Positions 1 through 7,860 of a stretch of 64,000 nt of DNA are shown here, piece after piece. The translations under genes and the position numbers were made by a program. A model generated the notes under the pieces. The model was not told the DNA's origin. It did no database searches and saw only the letters and a program-made list of their open reading frames with translations. Within the stretch, counting starts at the first letter, position 1; every line of letters starts with the position of its first letter. This DNA comes from Streptomyces sp. STR69 (GTDB lineage Bacteria; Actinomycetota; Actinomycetes; Streptomycetales; Streptomycetaceae): positions 12,972 through 76,971 of the forward strand of contig NZ_JALJRY010000001.1 of assembly GCF_024519455.1 (NCBI RefSeq). The letters run 5' to 3'.

Positions 1-1448
1 CCCGCCCCGTACGCCACCTCGTGGGTGCCGGAGAAGGTGCAAGTCCCGTTCTCCGCCGCGCAGTTGGTCCAGGTGACGAAGGACGGCGGGGCGCCGATCA
101 GATAGCAGGACTTCGCGGTGCCCGAGATCGGGTCGCCGAAGACGGCGTTGGTGCAAGGGGTGCCGGCCGGGAGCGTGGCGTAGCGGTACGAACCGGCGGC
201 GCCGTACGCGACCGTCATCACGCCGGAGAAGGAACAGGTGTTGTTCTCCGACGCGCACGGGGACCAGATGTTCGTCGCCGGGGGTGCCGTCTCCGCGTAG
301 CAGGACTTCACCACTCCGGTCGTCGGGTCGCCGAAGACCGCTGTGGTGCAGGGAGTTGAGCCGGTTGCCGTCGTGTAGTCGAAGCGGCCGTTCGCGCCGA
401 AGGCGACGACCGATGTGCCGTTGACCGCGCACGTCCCGTTCTCCGCCGCGCACTGGGTCCAAGTGCCGGGCAGGGCTTGGGTGGTGGAGCCGGTGGAGGA
501 GCCGCCGGTCGTGGTGTACGCGGCCACGTAGTCGACGCTCAGGGTGCCGCCCGAGGAGGTCGAGGCGCTCGGGCTGGTGCAGCCGCACGCCGCGTTGGGG
601 AACGCGCCGCCCATGGCCAGGTCGAGGATGATCGACTGGTTGTGGTCGAAGGCCGCCTGCCAGGTGGCGGTGCCCACCTGGGCCTCGGTGACCGTGTAGT
701 AGGCACTGCCGTCCAGGTAGAAGGTGATCGTCTCCGCCGCGGTGTTGGTGCGGTCGAGGATCATCGAGTACGTGTGGAAGCCGCTCTGGCAGCCGGGGCA
801 GGCGCGCAGGCCGCTGCTGATTCCGGTGCCCTCGTTGCAGGGGCCGCCCGGGGAGGTGCCGCAGTGGATCGTGCCGGCCACGTCGGAGAGGGCGTTGACG
901 TCCTCCATGATGTCGATCTCGCCGTTCTCCGGCCACTGGCCGGGGCCCAGCATCCAGAACGCCGGCCAGTAGCCCAACCCGCTTGCCGGGCTGGGCTGTT
1001 GGATGGACGCGGTGACCTCCAGCCTGCCGCCGGCGGGTGCGCCCACGTTCGCGGTCGGGGTCTGGATCCGGCCCGAGGTCCACGAACTGCCCGAGCCCAG
1101 CGCGGTGATGTCCAGGTTGCCGTTGCCGTCGAGGTGGGTGTTGGCGGTCGAGTCGGTCATCGTCTCGATCTCACCGGTGCCGAAGCTCGAACCCGGGCCG
1201 GTGTCGAACTTCCAGTTGGCCGACGAAGGGGCCGATCCCGCCGACCCGTTGAAGTCGTCGCTGAAGACGGTCGACCAGCCGGAGGGTGCTCCGGGGGCGG
1301 CTGCCGTCGCGGGCTGGGCGGTCGTGACGCCGTAGAGCAGGGCCACGATGGGGGTCAGGGCCGCCAGCCAGATCACTTGCCTCGTGCGCGGCGGGCGTCC
1401 GGTCGTGCCGGTTCTCCTCGATCTGAACATCGTCCGTGATCTGAACAT
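1..1448 (-). CDS. Secreted GH16 family endo-beta-glucanase-like protein with C-terminal Cys repeats (3' end outside window)
   Basis: The protein reads from 1448 leftwards and has no stop before the window edge, so its C-terminus is missing. Start ATG 1448 is chosen because AGGAAGG lies 7 nt upstream; an in-frame ATG at 1430 lacks a ribosome site. The N-terminus has an Arg-rich head followed by a hydrophobic stretch ending near an Ala-rich cleavage region (signal peptide, possibly Tat). Around residue 175 the motif GEIDIMED matches the GH16 catalytic E-x-D-x-x-E, so nucleophile and acid/base are both present. GH16 members cut beta-1,3 or mixed beta-glucans outside the cell; the exact substrate cannot be read here. 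From about residue 325 there are 65-residue repeats (W..CA.EnGTC...A VFGDP..G.AKSCY pattern), probably carbohydrate binding by inference. The same repeats end the neighbouring GH18 protein. Confidence 0.85.
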   Translation of the reverse strand, partial: MFRSRTMFRSRRTGTTGRPPRTRQVIWLAALTPIVALLYGVTTAQPATAAAPGAPSGWSTVFSDDFNGSAGSAPSSANWKFDTGPGSSFGTGEIETMTDSTANTHLDGNGNLDITALGSGSSWTSGRIQTPTANVGAPAGGRLEVTASIQQPSPASGLGYWPAFWMLGPGQWPENGEIDIMEDVNALSDVAGTIHCGTSPGGPCNEGTGISSGLRACPGCQSGFHTYSMILDRTNTAAETITFYLDGSAYYTVTEAQVGTATWQAAFDHNQSIILDLAMGGAFPNAACGCTSPSASTSSGGTLSVDYVAAYTTTGGSSTGSTTQALPGTWTQCAAENGTCAVNGTSVVAFGANGRFDYTTATGSTPCTTAVFGDPTTGVVKSCYAETAPPATNIWSPCASENNTCSFSGVMTVAYGAAGSYRYATLPAGTPCTNAVFGDPISGTAKSCYLIGAPPSFVTWTNCAAENGTCTFSGTHEVAYGA

Positions 1449-1542
1449 CGTCCGGCCTTCCTCGTGAGGCTCGTGAGATGAGTGCTAGATGACTGCTGGA
1501 TGAGTGCTGTTGGACGTAACGGGAACGGGTGGAACCCGAGGG

Positions 1543-1571
1543 CCGGCGGGTTGAAACGTTCAATCCGCCGG
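1543..1571. promoter_or_regulatory. 29-bp inverted repeat (terminator and/or operator) between the glycosidase genes
   Basis: CCGGCGG-g-TTGAA-acg-TTCAA-t-CCGCCGG forms 13-bp arms with one mismatch. It lies 28 bp downstream of the GH18 stop and about 95 bp upstream of the GH16 start, so it could end GH18 transcription or be an operator for GH16. Its core TTGAA-n-CG-n-TTCAA resembles LacI-family operators. No T-run follows, which is usual in Streptomyces. Role uncertain. Confidence 0.55.
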
Positions 1572-1598
1572 CCTCGAAGAGCCGAGCCGACTGGCGGA

Positions 1599-3233
1599 CT
1601 ACTGCACGTAGCAGGACTTCGCGGTACCGGAGATCGGGTCACCGAACACCGCGTTGCTGCACCCGGTCCCACCGGACACGGACCGGTACACATACCGCCC
1701 GGCCGCCCCGTACGCCACCTCGTGGGTGCCGGAGAAGGTGCAAGTCCCGTTCTCCGCCGCGCAGTTGGTCCACGTGGCGAAGGACGGCGGGGCGCCGATC
1801 AGATAGCAGGACTTCGCGGTGCCGGAGGCCGGGTCGCCGAACACGGCGTTGGAGCAGGCCGTACCGCCGGGCAGGGTCGCGTAGTTGAACGAGCTGCCGG
1901 CGCCGTAGGCCACCGTCATCACACCCGAGAAGGCGCACGTACCGCCCTCGGATGCGCAGGAGGTCCAGACGTTGGTCGAGGGTGGGGCCGCCTGGCCGTA
2001 GCAGGACTTGGCCGTGCCGGAGACCGGGTCGCCGAAGACCGCGTTGGTGCAGGGCGTGGAGCCGGTCTCCGTCGCGTAGTTGAACCGGCCGCTCGCACCG
2101 TAGGCCACGGCCGTCGTGCCGCTGACCGCGCAGGTGCCGTTCTCGCTCGCGCACTGGGCCCAAGTCCCGGGCAGGGACTGCGCAGTTGAGCCGGTACCGC
2201 CACCGCCACTGCTGCTGCCGGAGGTGAACGCCTGGAAGATGCGCGCGAAGTCACCGGAGTTCTGGCTGACGCCACTGCATGTGCTCTGGGCCGAAGTCGA
2301 GCCCGCGCAGCCGCCGTTGTCGCGGTTCTGCGACCAGTACGACGTCAGGGCGATACCCCGCGAGGCGTCGAAGGCTTCCACGCTGCGGGCGTTGTCGAGG
2401 GTGAAGACCTCGCCCGCGCTGTCGTTCTGGCCGATCATCGGGGTGTTGCCGAGCTTGGCGTAGGCGGCGGAGCTGGAGATGCCGAACGCGCTCGCGACCT
2501 GGCCCGCCGCCGCGTCCACGGATGTGTTGGCCGCGTTGCCCATGTCGATGCCCGAGGAGCCGTAGTCCATGGTCATCAGGTTGACGACGTCCGGGGTGAA
2601 GCCGTTGGAGCGGGCGTTGTTCAACACGTTCACTCCGTCGCCCGACAGGCCGCTGGGGAGGGCGGGGAGGGTGACCGAGATCGACAGCGAGCGGCCGTTG
2701 TTGGCGGCCCAACTGCGCACCTGGGCAAGGGCCTTGTCGCGGCGGTCGATGCCGGCGGAGTTGGTGAGGGAGGCCGACTCGATGTCGAAGTCGACGTGCG
2801 AGAGGTTGAAGGTGGTGATGACGCTCTCGATCTGCGCTGCCGCCGCCTCGGGGCTGGAACAGGAGTCGCCGATCTCGGTGAGCGCGGTGTCGGAGGTGTA
2901 GCCGCCGAAGGACACGGAGACGTCGCCGCCGAGGCCGCGGATGCCGTCGATCTGCGACTGGAGGGCGGACTGACCCGGCACCTGCCACTGACAGCCGGGG
3001 CCGTCGACGAACGCGGCGGTGAAGAACTTGGTGCCGTAGTTGTTGGCCACGTCGGTGAGGGAAACGTTTCCCGAGCCCGCGTCGAAGTACGGGGCGAAGA
3101 CATGGGCGGGCCAGGCGTTCGGGGCGGAGGCCGCCGACGCGGGGGCAGCCGCCGAGGTGAGGCCAGTCACCGCGAGGGCTCCGGTCAGCAGGGCTGCGGA
3201 GAAAAGGGAACGGGATCTCGATCGGGTACGCAT
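1599..3233 (-). CDS. Secreted GH18 family chitinase-like protein with three C-terminal Cys repeats
   Basis: 544 residues from ATG 3233, which has GGAGG 6 nt upstream; a longer frame to 3299 lacks a better start and would overlap the control sites. The first 35 residues are a classic signal peptide (Arg-rich, hydrophobic, A-x-A). The catalytic domain (about residues 40-340) carries VDFDIES near residue 150, the GH18 DxxDxDxE signature with its catalytic Glu. Members of this Streptomyces group hydrolyse chitin or related N-acetylglucosamine polymers outside the cell. After a Ser/Gly linker, three 60-66-residue repeats with conserved Cys, Trp and VFGDP..GTAKSCY follow (residues about 356-544), likely substrate-binding by inference. 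A DasR-like box upstream fits chitin metabolism. Adjacent to the GH16 gene on the same strand. Confidence 0.88.
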   Translation of the reverse strand: MRTRSRSRSLFSAALLTGALAVTGLTSAAAPASAASAPNAWPAHVFAPYFDAGSGNVSLTDVANNYGTKFFTAAFVDGPGCQWQVPGQSALQSQIDGIRGLGGDVSVSFGGYTSDTALTEIGDSCSSPEAAAAQIESVITTFNLSHVDFDIESASLTNSAGIDRRDKALAQVRSWAANNGRSLSISVTLPALPSGLSGDGVNVLNNARSNGFTPDVVNLMTMDYGSSGIDMGNAANTSVDAAAGQVASAFGISSSAAYAKLGNTPMIGQNDSAGEVFTLDNARSVEAFDASRGIALTSYWSQNRDNGGCAGSTSAQSTCSGVSQNSGDFARIFQAFTSGSSSGGGGTGSTAQSLPGTWAQCASENGTCAVSGTTAVAYGASGRFNYATETGSTPCTNAVFGDPVSGTAKSCYGQAAPPSTNVWTSCASEGGTCAFSGVMTVAYGAGSSFNYATLPGGTACSNAVFGDPASGTAKSCYLIGAPPSFATWTNCAAENGTCTFSGTHEVAYGAAGRYVYRSVSGGTGCSNAVFGDPISGTAKSCYVQ

Positions 3234-3259
3234 GCGCGACCTCCACGGGGGACGGGGGG

Positions 3260-3271
3260 TGAATCGATTCA
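3260..3271. promoter_or_regulatory. 12-bp perfect palindrome upstream of the chitinase gene
   Basis: TGAATCGATTCA is its own reverse complement and lies 27 bp upstream of the GH18 start codon. Its centre CG and TTGAA half-site resemble the core at 1551-1563 upstream of the GH16 gene. Possible LacI-family operator shared by the two genes; inference only. Confidence 0.4.
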
Positions 3272-3284
3272 ATCCCTGCGCGAT

Positions 3285-3300
3285 ATTGGTGCAGACCAAT
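3285..3300 (-). promoter_or_regulatory. DasR-responsive element (dre)-like site
   Basis: On the minus strand the site reads ATTGGTCTGCACCAAT. The Streptomyces dre core is TGGTCTAGACCA; 10 of its 12 bases match and only the two central bases differ. It sits 52-67 bp upstream of the GH18 start, a usual place for dre sites in chitinase promoters. DasR is the GntR-type repressor that responds to glucosamine-6-phosphate, so the gene is expected to be induced by chitin breakdown products. Confidence 0.7.
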
Positions 3301-3463
3301 TCGCTGTGTGGGCCCAGGGAAGCAGCGTTGACAGGGGCGAGTCAAGGCAAGGGCGGGTCAAGAGAAACGGGGGCGAGCGCGGGTGTCGTGACGGGCACGG
3401 ATTGGTTGCGGGAGAGCGCACGTCCGCCCCAACTGCCGTACTCCCACGGCACCATGGCGTCCC

Positions 3464-4858
3464 ATGGGGGATTCGAGCGGGGACCGGGATCGCTGCGTCG
3501 ACTTCCTGCGCGCGTGGGCGATCGTGCTGGTGGTGTTCGGGCACTGGCTGATCACCGGGCTGGTGCGGGAGCCCAACGGGGCCATCGGCGCACCGGAGTT
3601 GCTCGCGACCGTGCCCTGGACCCAGTGGCTCACCCTGGGCTTCCAGATCATGCCGTTGTTCTTCCTGGCCGGCGGACACGCGGCGGGAGGTTCCTGGGCA
3701 CGGGCGCGGGCCGAGGGCCGTACCGCGACCGGCTGGGTGGGGCAGCGAGCGCTACGGCTGCTCCTGCCCGCCGGGGTGTACAGCGGGCTGGTGCTGGTGG
3801 CCGTCGCGATCTGCGTGGCGGTCGGGGTGGACGCCGGCACCCTCGCGCTCGTCGGATGGGCCATGGCCATGCAGTTCTGGTTCCTGCCGGTGTATCTGCT
3901 GCTCAGCGCGGCAACTCCCGCCCTGCACGCGGCACATCGGCGGTGGGGGCTGCGGGTGCCGGTGGTGATGGGAGCGGTCGCGCTCGTCGCCGACCTGCTG
4001 GTGGTCACCGTGCACGCGCCCGGCGTGGGACTGCTGAACTACGTGCTCGTGTGGGGCGTCGCCTATCAACTGGGCTTCTGCTGGCGGGACAAGCACCTCA
4101 CCGAGCGGTCCGCCCTCCCCGCGTTCATGGCCGCGGGCGGTGCGGTCGCCTTCGCCGCGCTGGTCTGGGTCGGCCCCTTCCCGGTGAGTCTGATCCTCGT
4201 CACCGGGCAGAGCCCCAGCAACACCAATCCCCCGTCGGCGGCCATGCTGGCCTGGGCAGTTGGTCAGGCCGGGCTGGCGCTGCTGCTCGCGCCCGCGCTG
4301 CGCCGGTTGCTGGAGCGCGGGCAACTCTGGCGGCTGGTACGGCCGTTGGGCGGCGCCAGCATGACGCTCTACCTGTGGCACATGCTGCCGGTCCTGATCG
4401 TCGCCGGCGCCTTCTATCTCACCGACCTCGCGCCCGAACCGGCCTACGGGTCGGGGAGTTGGTGGGCGCTGCGCGTGCCGTGGCTGACCGTTCTCGGGGT
4501 CGTGCTGGTGGGGGTCGTTGGGGCGCTGCGGCCGTTGGAGCGCGGGCTGGCGCTGACCTATGAGCGGACCCGGCCGGGCGATCACCCGCCCCGGGCCTGG
4601 GCGTTGTGGCTCGGGCTGGCCGCGAGTGTGGGCACGCTGATCTGGTTCGCCGGGCACGGGTTCGCGTACGACGGGCGGTTCCCGGTGCTGGCCGCGCTGG
4701 GGCTGGTGGTCGGGATCGGGCTGGTCATGACGACGGGGCGGAGTGCAGCGGACCAGGCCGCCTCACCACTCTCCGGTCGTGCCGGTCGCAACCCTCGCGA
4801 TGCTGCGACCCCTGGAGCGCGGGTTCAGCACGAGTCAGGAGCGGACACGGCCGGGTGA
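3464..4858 (+). CDS. Acyltransferase 3 family integral membrane protein
   Basis: 464 residues. The start of the protein, DRDRCVDFLRAWAIVLVVFGHW, is the usual first helix of acyltransferase-3 (OafA/NodX-like) proteins, which move acetyl or other acyl groups onto exported sugars or lipids; the target is unknown. About ten hydrophobic helices follow, including FFLAGG and a MTLYLWHMLP helix typical of the family. ATG 3464 is the best in-frame start though its ribosome site is weak. The last 45 residues run through linker and duplicated DNA and look non-native: the 190 bp encoding residues about 355-417 are repeated at 4801-4990 in another frame. The gene probably originally ended differently. Confidence 0.8.
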   Translation: MGDSSGDRDRCVDFLRAWAIVLVVFGHWLITGLVREPNGAIGAPELLATVPWTQWLTLGFQIMPLFFLAGGHAAGGSWARARAEGRTATGWVGQRALRLLLPAGVYSGLVLVAVAICVAVGVDAGTLALVGWAMAMQFWFLPVYLLLSAATPALHAAHRRWGLRVPVVMGAVALVADLLVVTVHAPGVGLLNYVLVWGVAYQLGFCWRDKHLTERSALPAFMAAGGAVAFAALVWVGPFPVSLILVTGQSPSNTNPPSAAMLAWAVGQAGLALLLAPALRRLLERGQLWRLVRPLGGASMTLYLWHMLPVLIVAGAFYLTDLAPEPAYGSGSWWALRVPWLTVLGVVLVGVVGALRPLERGLALTYERTRPGDHPPRAWALWLGLAASVGTLIWFAGHGFAYDGRFPVLAALGLVVGIGLVMTTGRSAADQAASPLSGRAGRNPRDAATPGARVQHESGADTAG

Positions 4859-4990
4859 TCTCCCGCGCCGGCCACGGGCGTTGCGCGTCGGGCTCGCGGC
4901 GAGTGCGAGTGCTCTCACGTGGTTCGCCGGGCACGGGTTCGCGTACGACGGGCGGTTCCCGGTGCTGGCCGCGCTGGGGCTGGTGGTGGG
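4801..4990 (+). repeat. Duplicated 3' segment of the acyltransferase gene (vestigial)
   Basis: This stretch repeats 4523-4713. The last 68 bp (4920-4987) are identical to 4643-4710; the rest shows about 75-80% similarity. Translated in its own frame it again gives LRPLERG..., ERTRPGD, and WFAGHGFAYDGRFPVLAALG. It partly overlaps the annotated 3' end of the intact gene in a different frame and is followed by degenerate GTGGGGCTGGTA repeats. A tandem partial duplication with later decay is the simplest explanation. Confidence 0.8.
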
Positions 4991-5021
4991 GCGGGTGGTG
5001 GGGCTGGTAGTGGGGCTGGTA

Positions 5022-5061
5022 GTGGGGCGGGACGATGTGCATGTGCACCGTCCCGCCCCAC
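5022..5061. terminator. Bidirectional hairpin terminator between convergent genes
   Basis: A perfect 13-bp stem, GTGGGGCGGGACG with its complement at 5049-5061, encloses a 14-nt loop. It lies 18 bp downstream of the nuclease stop (minus strand) and 160 bp after the acyltransferase stop, where both transcripts would end. Confidence 0.75.
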
Positions 5062-5079
5062 CACCATCACTCAACGGGC

Positions 5080-7521
5080 TTAGTGCCTACCGCACTTCGA
5101 GAGGTCGATTCGCACGATCTGCGGATCGTGGTCGCTCGCCTGGTCCGCGAACTCCGCGTTGATGTGCACGACGTCGTAGTTGAACGACGTCACCGCGGGG
5201 CTGGTCAGGATGTGGTCCAGGGTCTGGGAGTTGCCGTCGTAGACGTAGGTGTAGCGCTCGGCGGCGGGGAGGGTGGTGATCAGGGGCTTGAGGACCTTGT
5301 CGGCCGTCAGCGTGGTCACCGTCTGGGAGAACTCGTAGTCGTTCAGGTCGCCGAGGACGATCGCCTTGGCGTTCTTGTCCGCCGCCAGCAGGGACTTGAC
5401 GAAGGTGTTGACCTCCGCCGCCTGGGCCGCACGCTGGGTCTCGGAGCTGCGGGCCGGGGGCTGGTAGCGGCCGTGGATCGGCTGGTCACCGCCCTTGGAG
5501 ATGAAGTGGTTGGCGACGACGAAGACCTGCTCGCCCTGGAAGGTGAACTCGCCGACCAGGGGCTTGCGGCTGTCTTCCCAGGCGGCGTTGGTCGGGTCGA
5601 TACGGCCCGGGGAGTAGGTGAGTTCGACTCCCTTGCGGGTCTTCACCACGCTCGTGGCCGTGGTCGCGTCGCCGCCGGGGTGGTCGGTGAAGGAGACCCG
5701 CTTGGGGTTGAAGAGGAAGACCTGGCGGATGTTGCCGCCGGGCTCGCCGCCGTCCTGGTCGTTGGTCGGCGAGATGTAGCGCCACTTGTAGACCGGGCCG
5801 CCGGCCGCGCGGACCGCGTCCGTGAAGCGCTTGAGGGTGCCCTCGGCCGTCACCGTGCCGTCGTTCGTCGCGCCGTTGTCGTCCTGGATCTCCTCCAGGG
5901 CCACGATGTCAGGGGAGTTGAGGTTGACCGCGACGCCCTCGGCGAGCCGGTCGAACTTCTCCTGGGTGTCGAGCGCGTCCAGGTTCTCCACGTTGTACGT
6001 GGCGACCGCCAGCTCGTCCTTCTTCTGACGACGGGTCACTTCCTGCTTCAGGCCGTTGTCGACGAGGGTGCCGAGCTGGGTGGCCTGGACGTTGTAGCCA
6101 CCGTAGGTGGAGTAGTCGAGGGGGCCGGTCGTGACACCTGACAGTTCGTCACCGACGTTGGCCGCGGGGAAGTTCGACGTCGTGTCGAGCGACATCACCT
6201 CGATACGGCCCGTGTTGGGCTGGTCGTAGGAGGAGTACAGGGTGCCGCCGCGGGCGGTGGCGTTCTCGTCCGGCTTGACCGTGACCCACAGCTCGCCGTA
6301 GGCATCCGAAGCGCCGACCACGCGGGCGTCCGCGAACGTGACCCGCATGCCCTCCAGGGACTCGAAGAAGTCCTGGGCGTAGACGGTGGGTTGGAGCGCG
6401 AGGGACTCGATGCTGCCGCCGGACGCGGTCGGGATGTAGGCGTCGGGGACCGAGGTCGCGTCGAGCGTCACGGCGTCCGGGAGGGCGTTGGCGCTGGAGA
6501 GGACCGTGGCCGTCGGGCCGGTGATCTCGGTGTTCGACTGACTGGTGCTGCTCGGGTAGTACTCGCTGACCTTGCCGGTGACCAGGACCGAGTCGCCGAC
6601 CGCCACCGTGGGCTTGGTGGAGCCGGTGTAGACGAAGACGGCCTCACTGGTGCGCGGGTCGGTGTCGGGGGTCGGGTCCTGGATCCAGTAGCCGAGGGAG
6701 CCGCTGCTGCGGACGCCGGTGACGATGCCGGGGACGCGGGTGACCGTCTGGCCGGAGTACGGCGAGAGGCGGGTCGTGCCCTGGATGTCGTGGACGCGGA
6801 CGGTGCCGGGGTCGGTCGGCGAGCCGCCGTCGCCACCGCCGCCGTCGCCCGAACCGGGCGTCTGGCCCGCCGAGTTGACCGGTGACGGGGTGCCCGCGGT
6901 GAAGTCGGCCGCGTTGTCGTCGGTGTCGGCGAGCGAGTCGGCGCGGGCCACCGCTGCCGTGTTGGAGGCGCCGGTGGCCGGGCCGCTGCCCTCGCGGACG
7001 ACCGCGGTGCCGTAGCCCGTCAGGTCGACGATCCGGGTGTCGGCCGCGCAGTCCGCGGCGGTCTTGCAGGTGAGCGCGGTGGTGCCGGAGACCAGGGCGA
7101 TCGTGCCGGAGGTGGCGCTCATGGCGATCGAGCCGCTGGCGTCGGTGGTGGGCAGCGCGGTCGTGCCGCCGCTGCCGGTGCCCTCGCCGACCAGATAGCG
7201 GGCGCCGGGGGCGACCGAACCGGTGAGCGCGGTGACCTGCCAAGTGGAGCCGGAGGACGGCGTACCGGGCAGGTACTGCACGCTGTAGCCCGACAGGTCG
7301 TAGGCCGTGGAACCGGCGTTGCCGAGTTCCACGAAGTCCCGGGTCAGGGTGGCTCCCGAGTTGCCTCCGCCGCCGTACACCTCGGCGATCACCGCCGAGG
7401 CCGACGGGGTGGCGTGCGCGGCGGGCAGGGCGGTGAAGGCGAACGCTCCCGCCGCGCCCACCGAGACAATCGCTTGGGCGGTGCGGCGGGCGCGGGGTCT
7501 GCGCCCTTCAGGTCTGGACAC
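5080..7521 (-). CDS. Secreted ExeM-like nuclease: lamin-tail, OB-type and endonuclease/exonuclease/phosphatase domains
   Basis: 813 residues from GTG 7521, chosen because GAGGAG lies 9 nt upstream and the product then opens with a normal twin-Arg-rich signal peptide (RARRTAQAIVSVG...ALPAAHA). A TTG at 7584 would add 21 residues with no ribosome site. Residues about 40-150 form a lamin-tail domain (VIAEVYGGGGNSG, FVELGN), followed by a Gly/Asp-rich linker, an OB-fold-like region around 225-480 and a C-terminal EEP domain. EEP catalytic motifs are visible: YNVEN (510), LEEIQ (about 540), GDLND (722) and SDHDP (797). The family degrades extracellular DNA, so nutrient or phosphate scavenging is likely. 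Convergent with the acyltransferase. Confidence 0.85.
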   Translation of the reverse strand: MSRPEGRRPRARRTAQAIVSVGAAGAFAFTALPAAHATPSASAVIAEVYGGGGNSGATLTRDFVELGNAGSTAYDLSGYSVQYLPGTPSSGSTWQVTALTGSVAPGARYLVGEGTGSGGTTALPTTDASGSIAMSATSGTIALVSGTTALTCKTAADCAADTRIVDLTGYGTAVVREGSGPATGASNTAAVARADSLADTDDNAADFTAGTPSPVNSAGQTPGSGDGGGGDGGSPTDPGTVRVHDIQGTTRLSPYSGQTVTRVPGIVTGVRSSGSLGYWIQDPTPDTDPRTSEAVFVYTGSTKPTVAVGDSVLVTGKVSEYYPSSTSQSNTEITGPTATVLSSANALPDAVTLDATSVPDAYIPTASGGSIESLALQPTVYAQDFFESLEGMRVTFADARVVGASDAYGELWVTVKPDENATARGGTLYSSYDQPNTGRIEVMSLDTTSNFPAANVGDELSGVTTGPLDYSTYGGYNVQATQLGTLVDNGLKQEVTRRQKKDELAVATYNVENLDALDTQEKFDRLAEGVAVNLNSPDIVALEEIQDDNGATNDGTVTAEGTLKRFTDAVRAAGGPVYKWRYISPTNDQDGGEPGGNIRQVFLFNPKRVSFTDHPGGDATTATSVVKTRKGVELTYSPGRIDPTNAAWEDSRKPLVGEFTFQGEQVFVVANHFISKGGDQPIHGRYQPPARSSETQRAAQAAEVNTFVKSLLAADKNAKAIVLGDLNDYEFSQTVTTLTADKVLKPLITTLPAAERYTYVYDGNSQTLDHILTSPAVTSFNYDVVHINAEFADQASDHDPQIVRIDLSKCGRH

Positions 7522-7860
7522 GCTGGCGGTCTCCTCGTACTTCGTGTAGCTGCCGATACCGGTGCCTGTGGGGAGTCGGCTCAAGTTACGCGCGTAGAAA
7601 GGGAGTTGCCAGAGGCCCTCGCGTTAAATCCAGGGAACAAGTGAGGGCGGGGACGGCGACCGCGGCCACAAAAGTGACCTTCCACACATAAGTCCGGTGA
7701 TCGAATCGGGCAACTCGCGGCATTCCGGCGGACCTTGAGAGCTCCCCAGCCATAAGAGGTTAACCATTCAACCGTGGCGTTTTCCGGTTTTGTCCAGTTC
7801 ACTCGGGATGGTTTGCCGCGCACCATAAGTCCGTTCTGAGCACAGGGAGCGTGTAGAGCT
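7522..7860. other. 339-bp divergent intergenic region
   Basis: Separates the nuclease (minus) from the ketosynthase (plus) and must hold both promoters. It is less GC-rich than its surroundings. The 10-mer CATAAGTCCG occurs twice as a direct repeat (7687-7696 and 7824-7833) and a related CCATAAGAGG lies near 7749. The in-frame TTG at 7582-7584 is an alternative nuclease start. No RNA gene was recognised. Confidence 0.5.
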
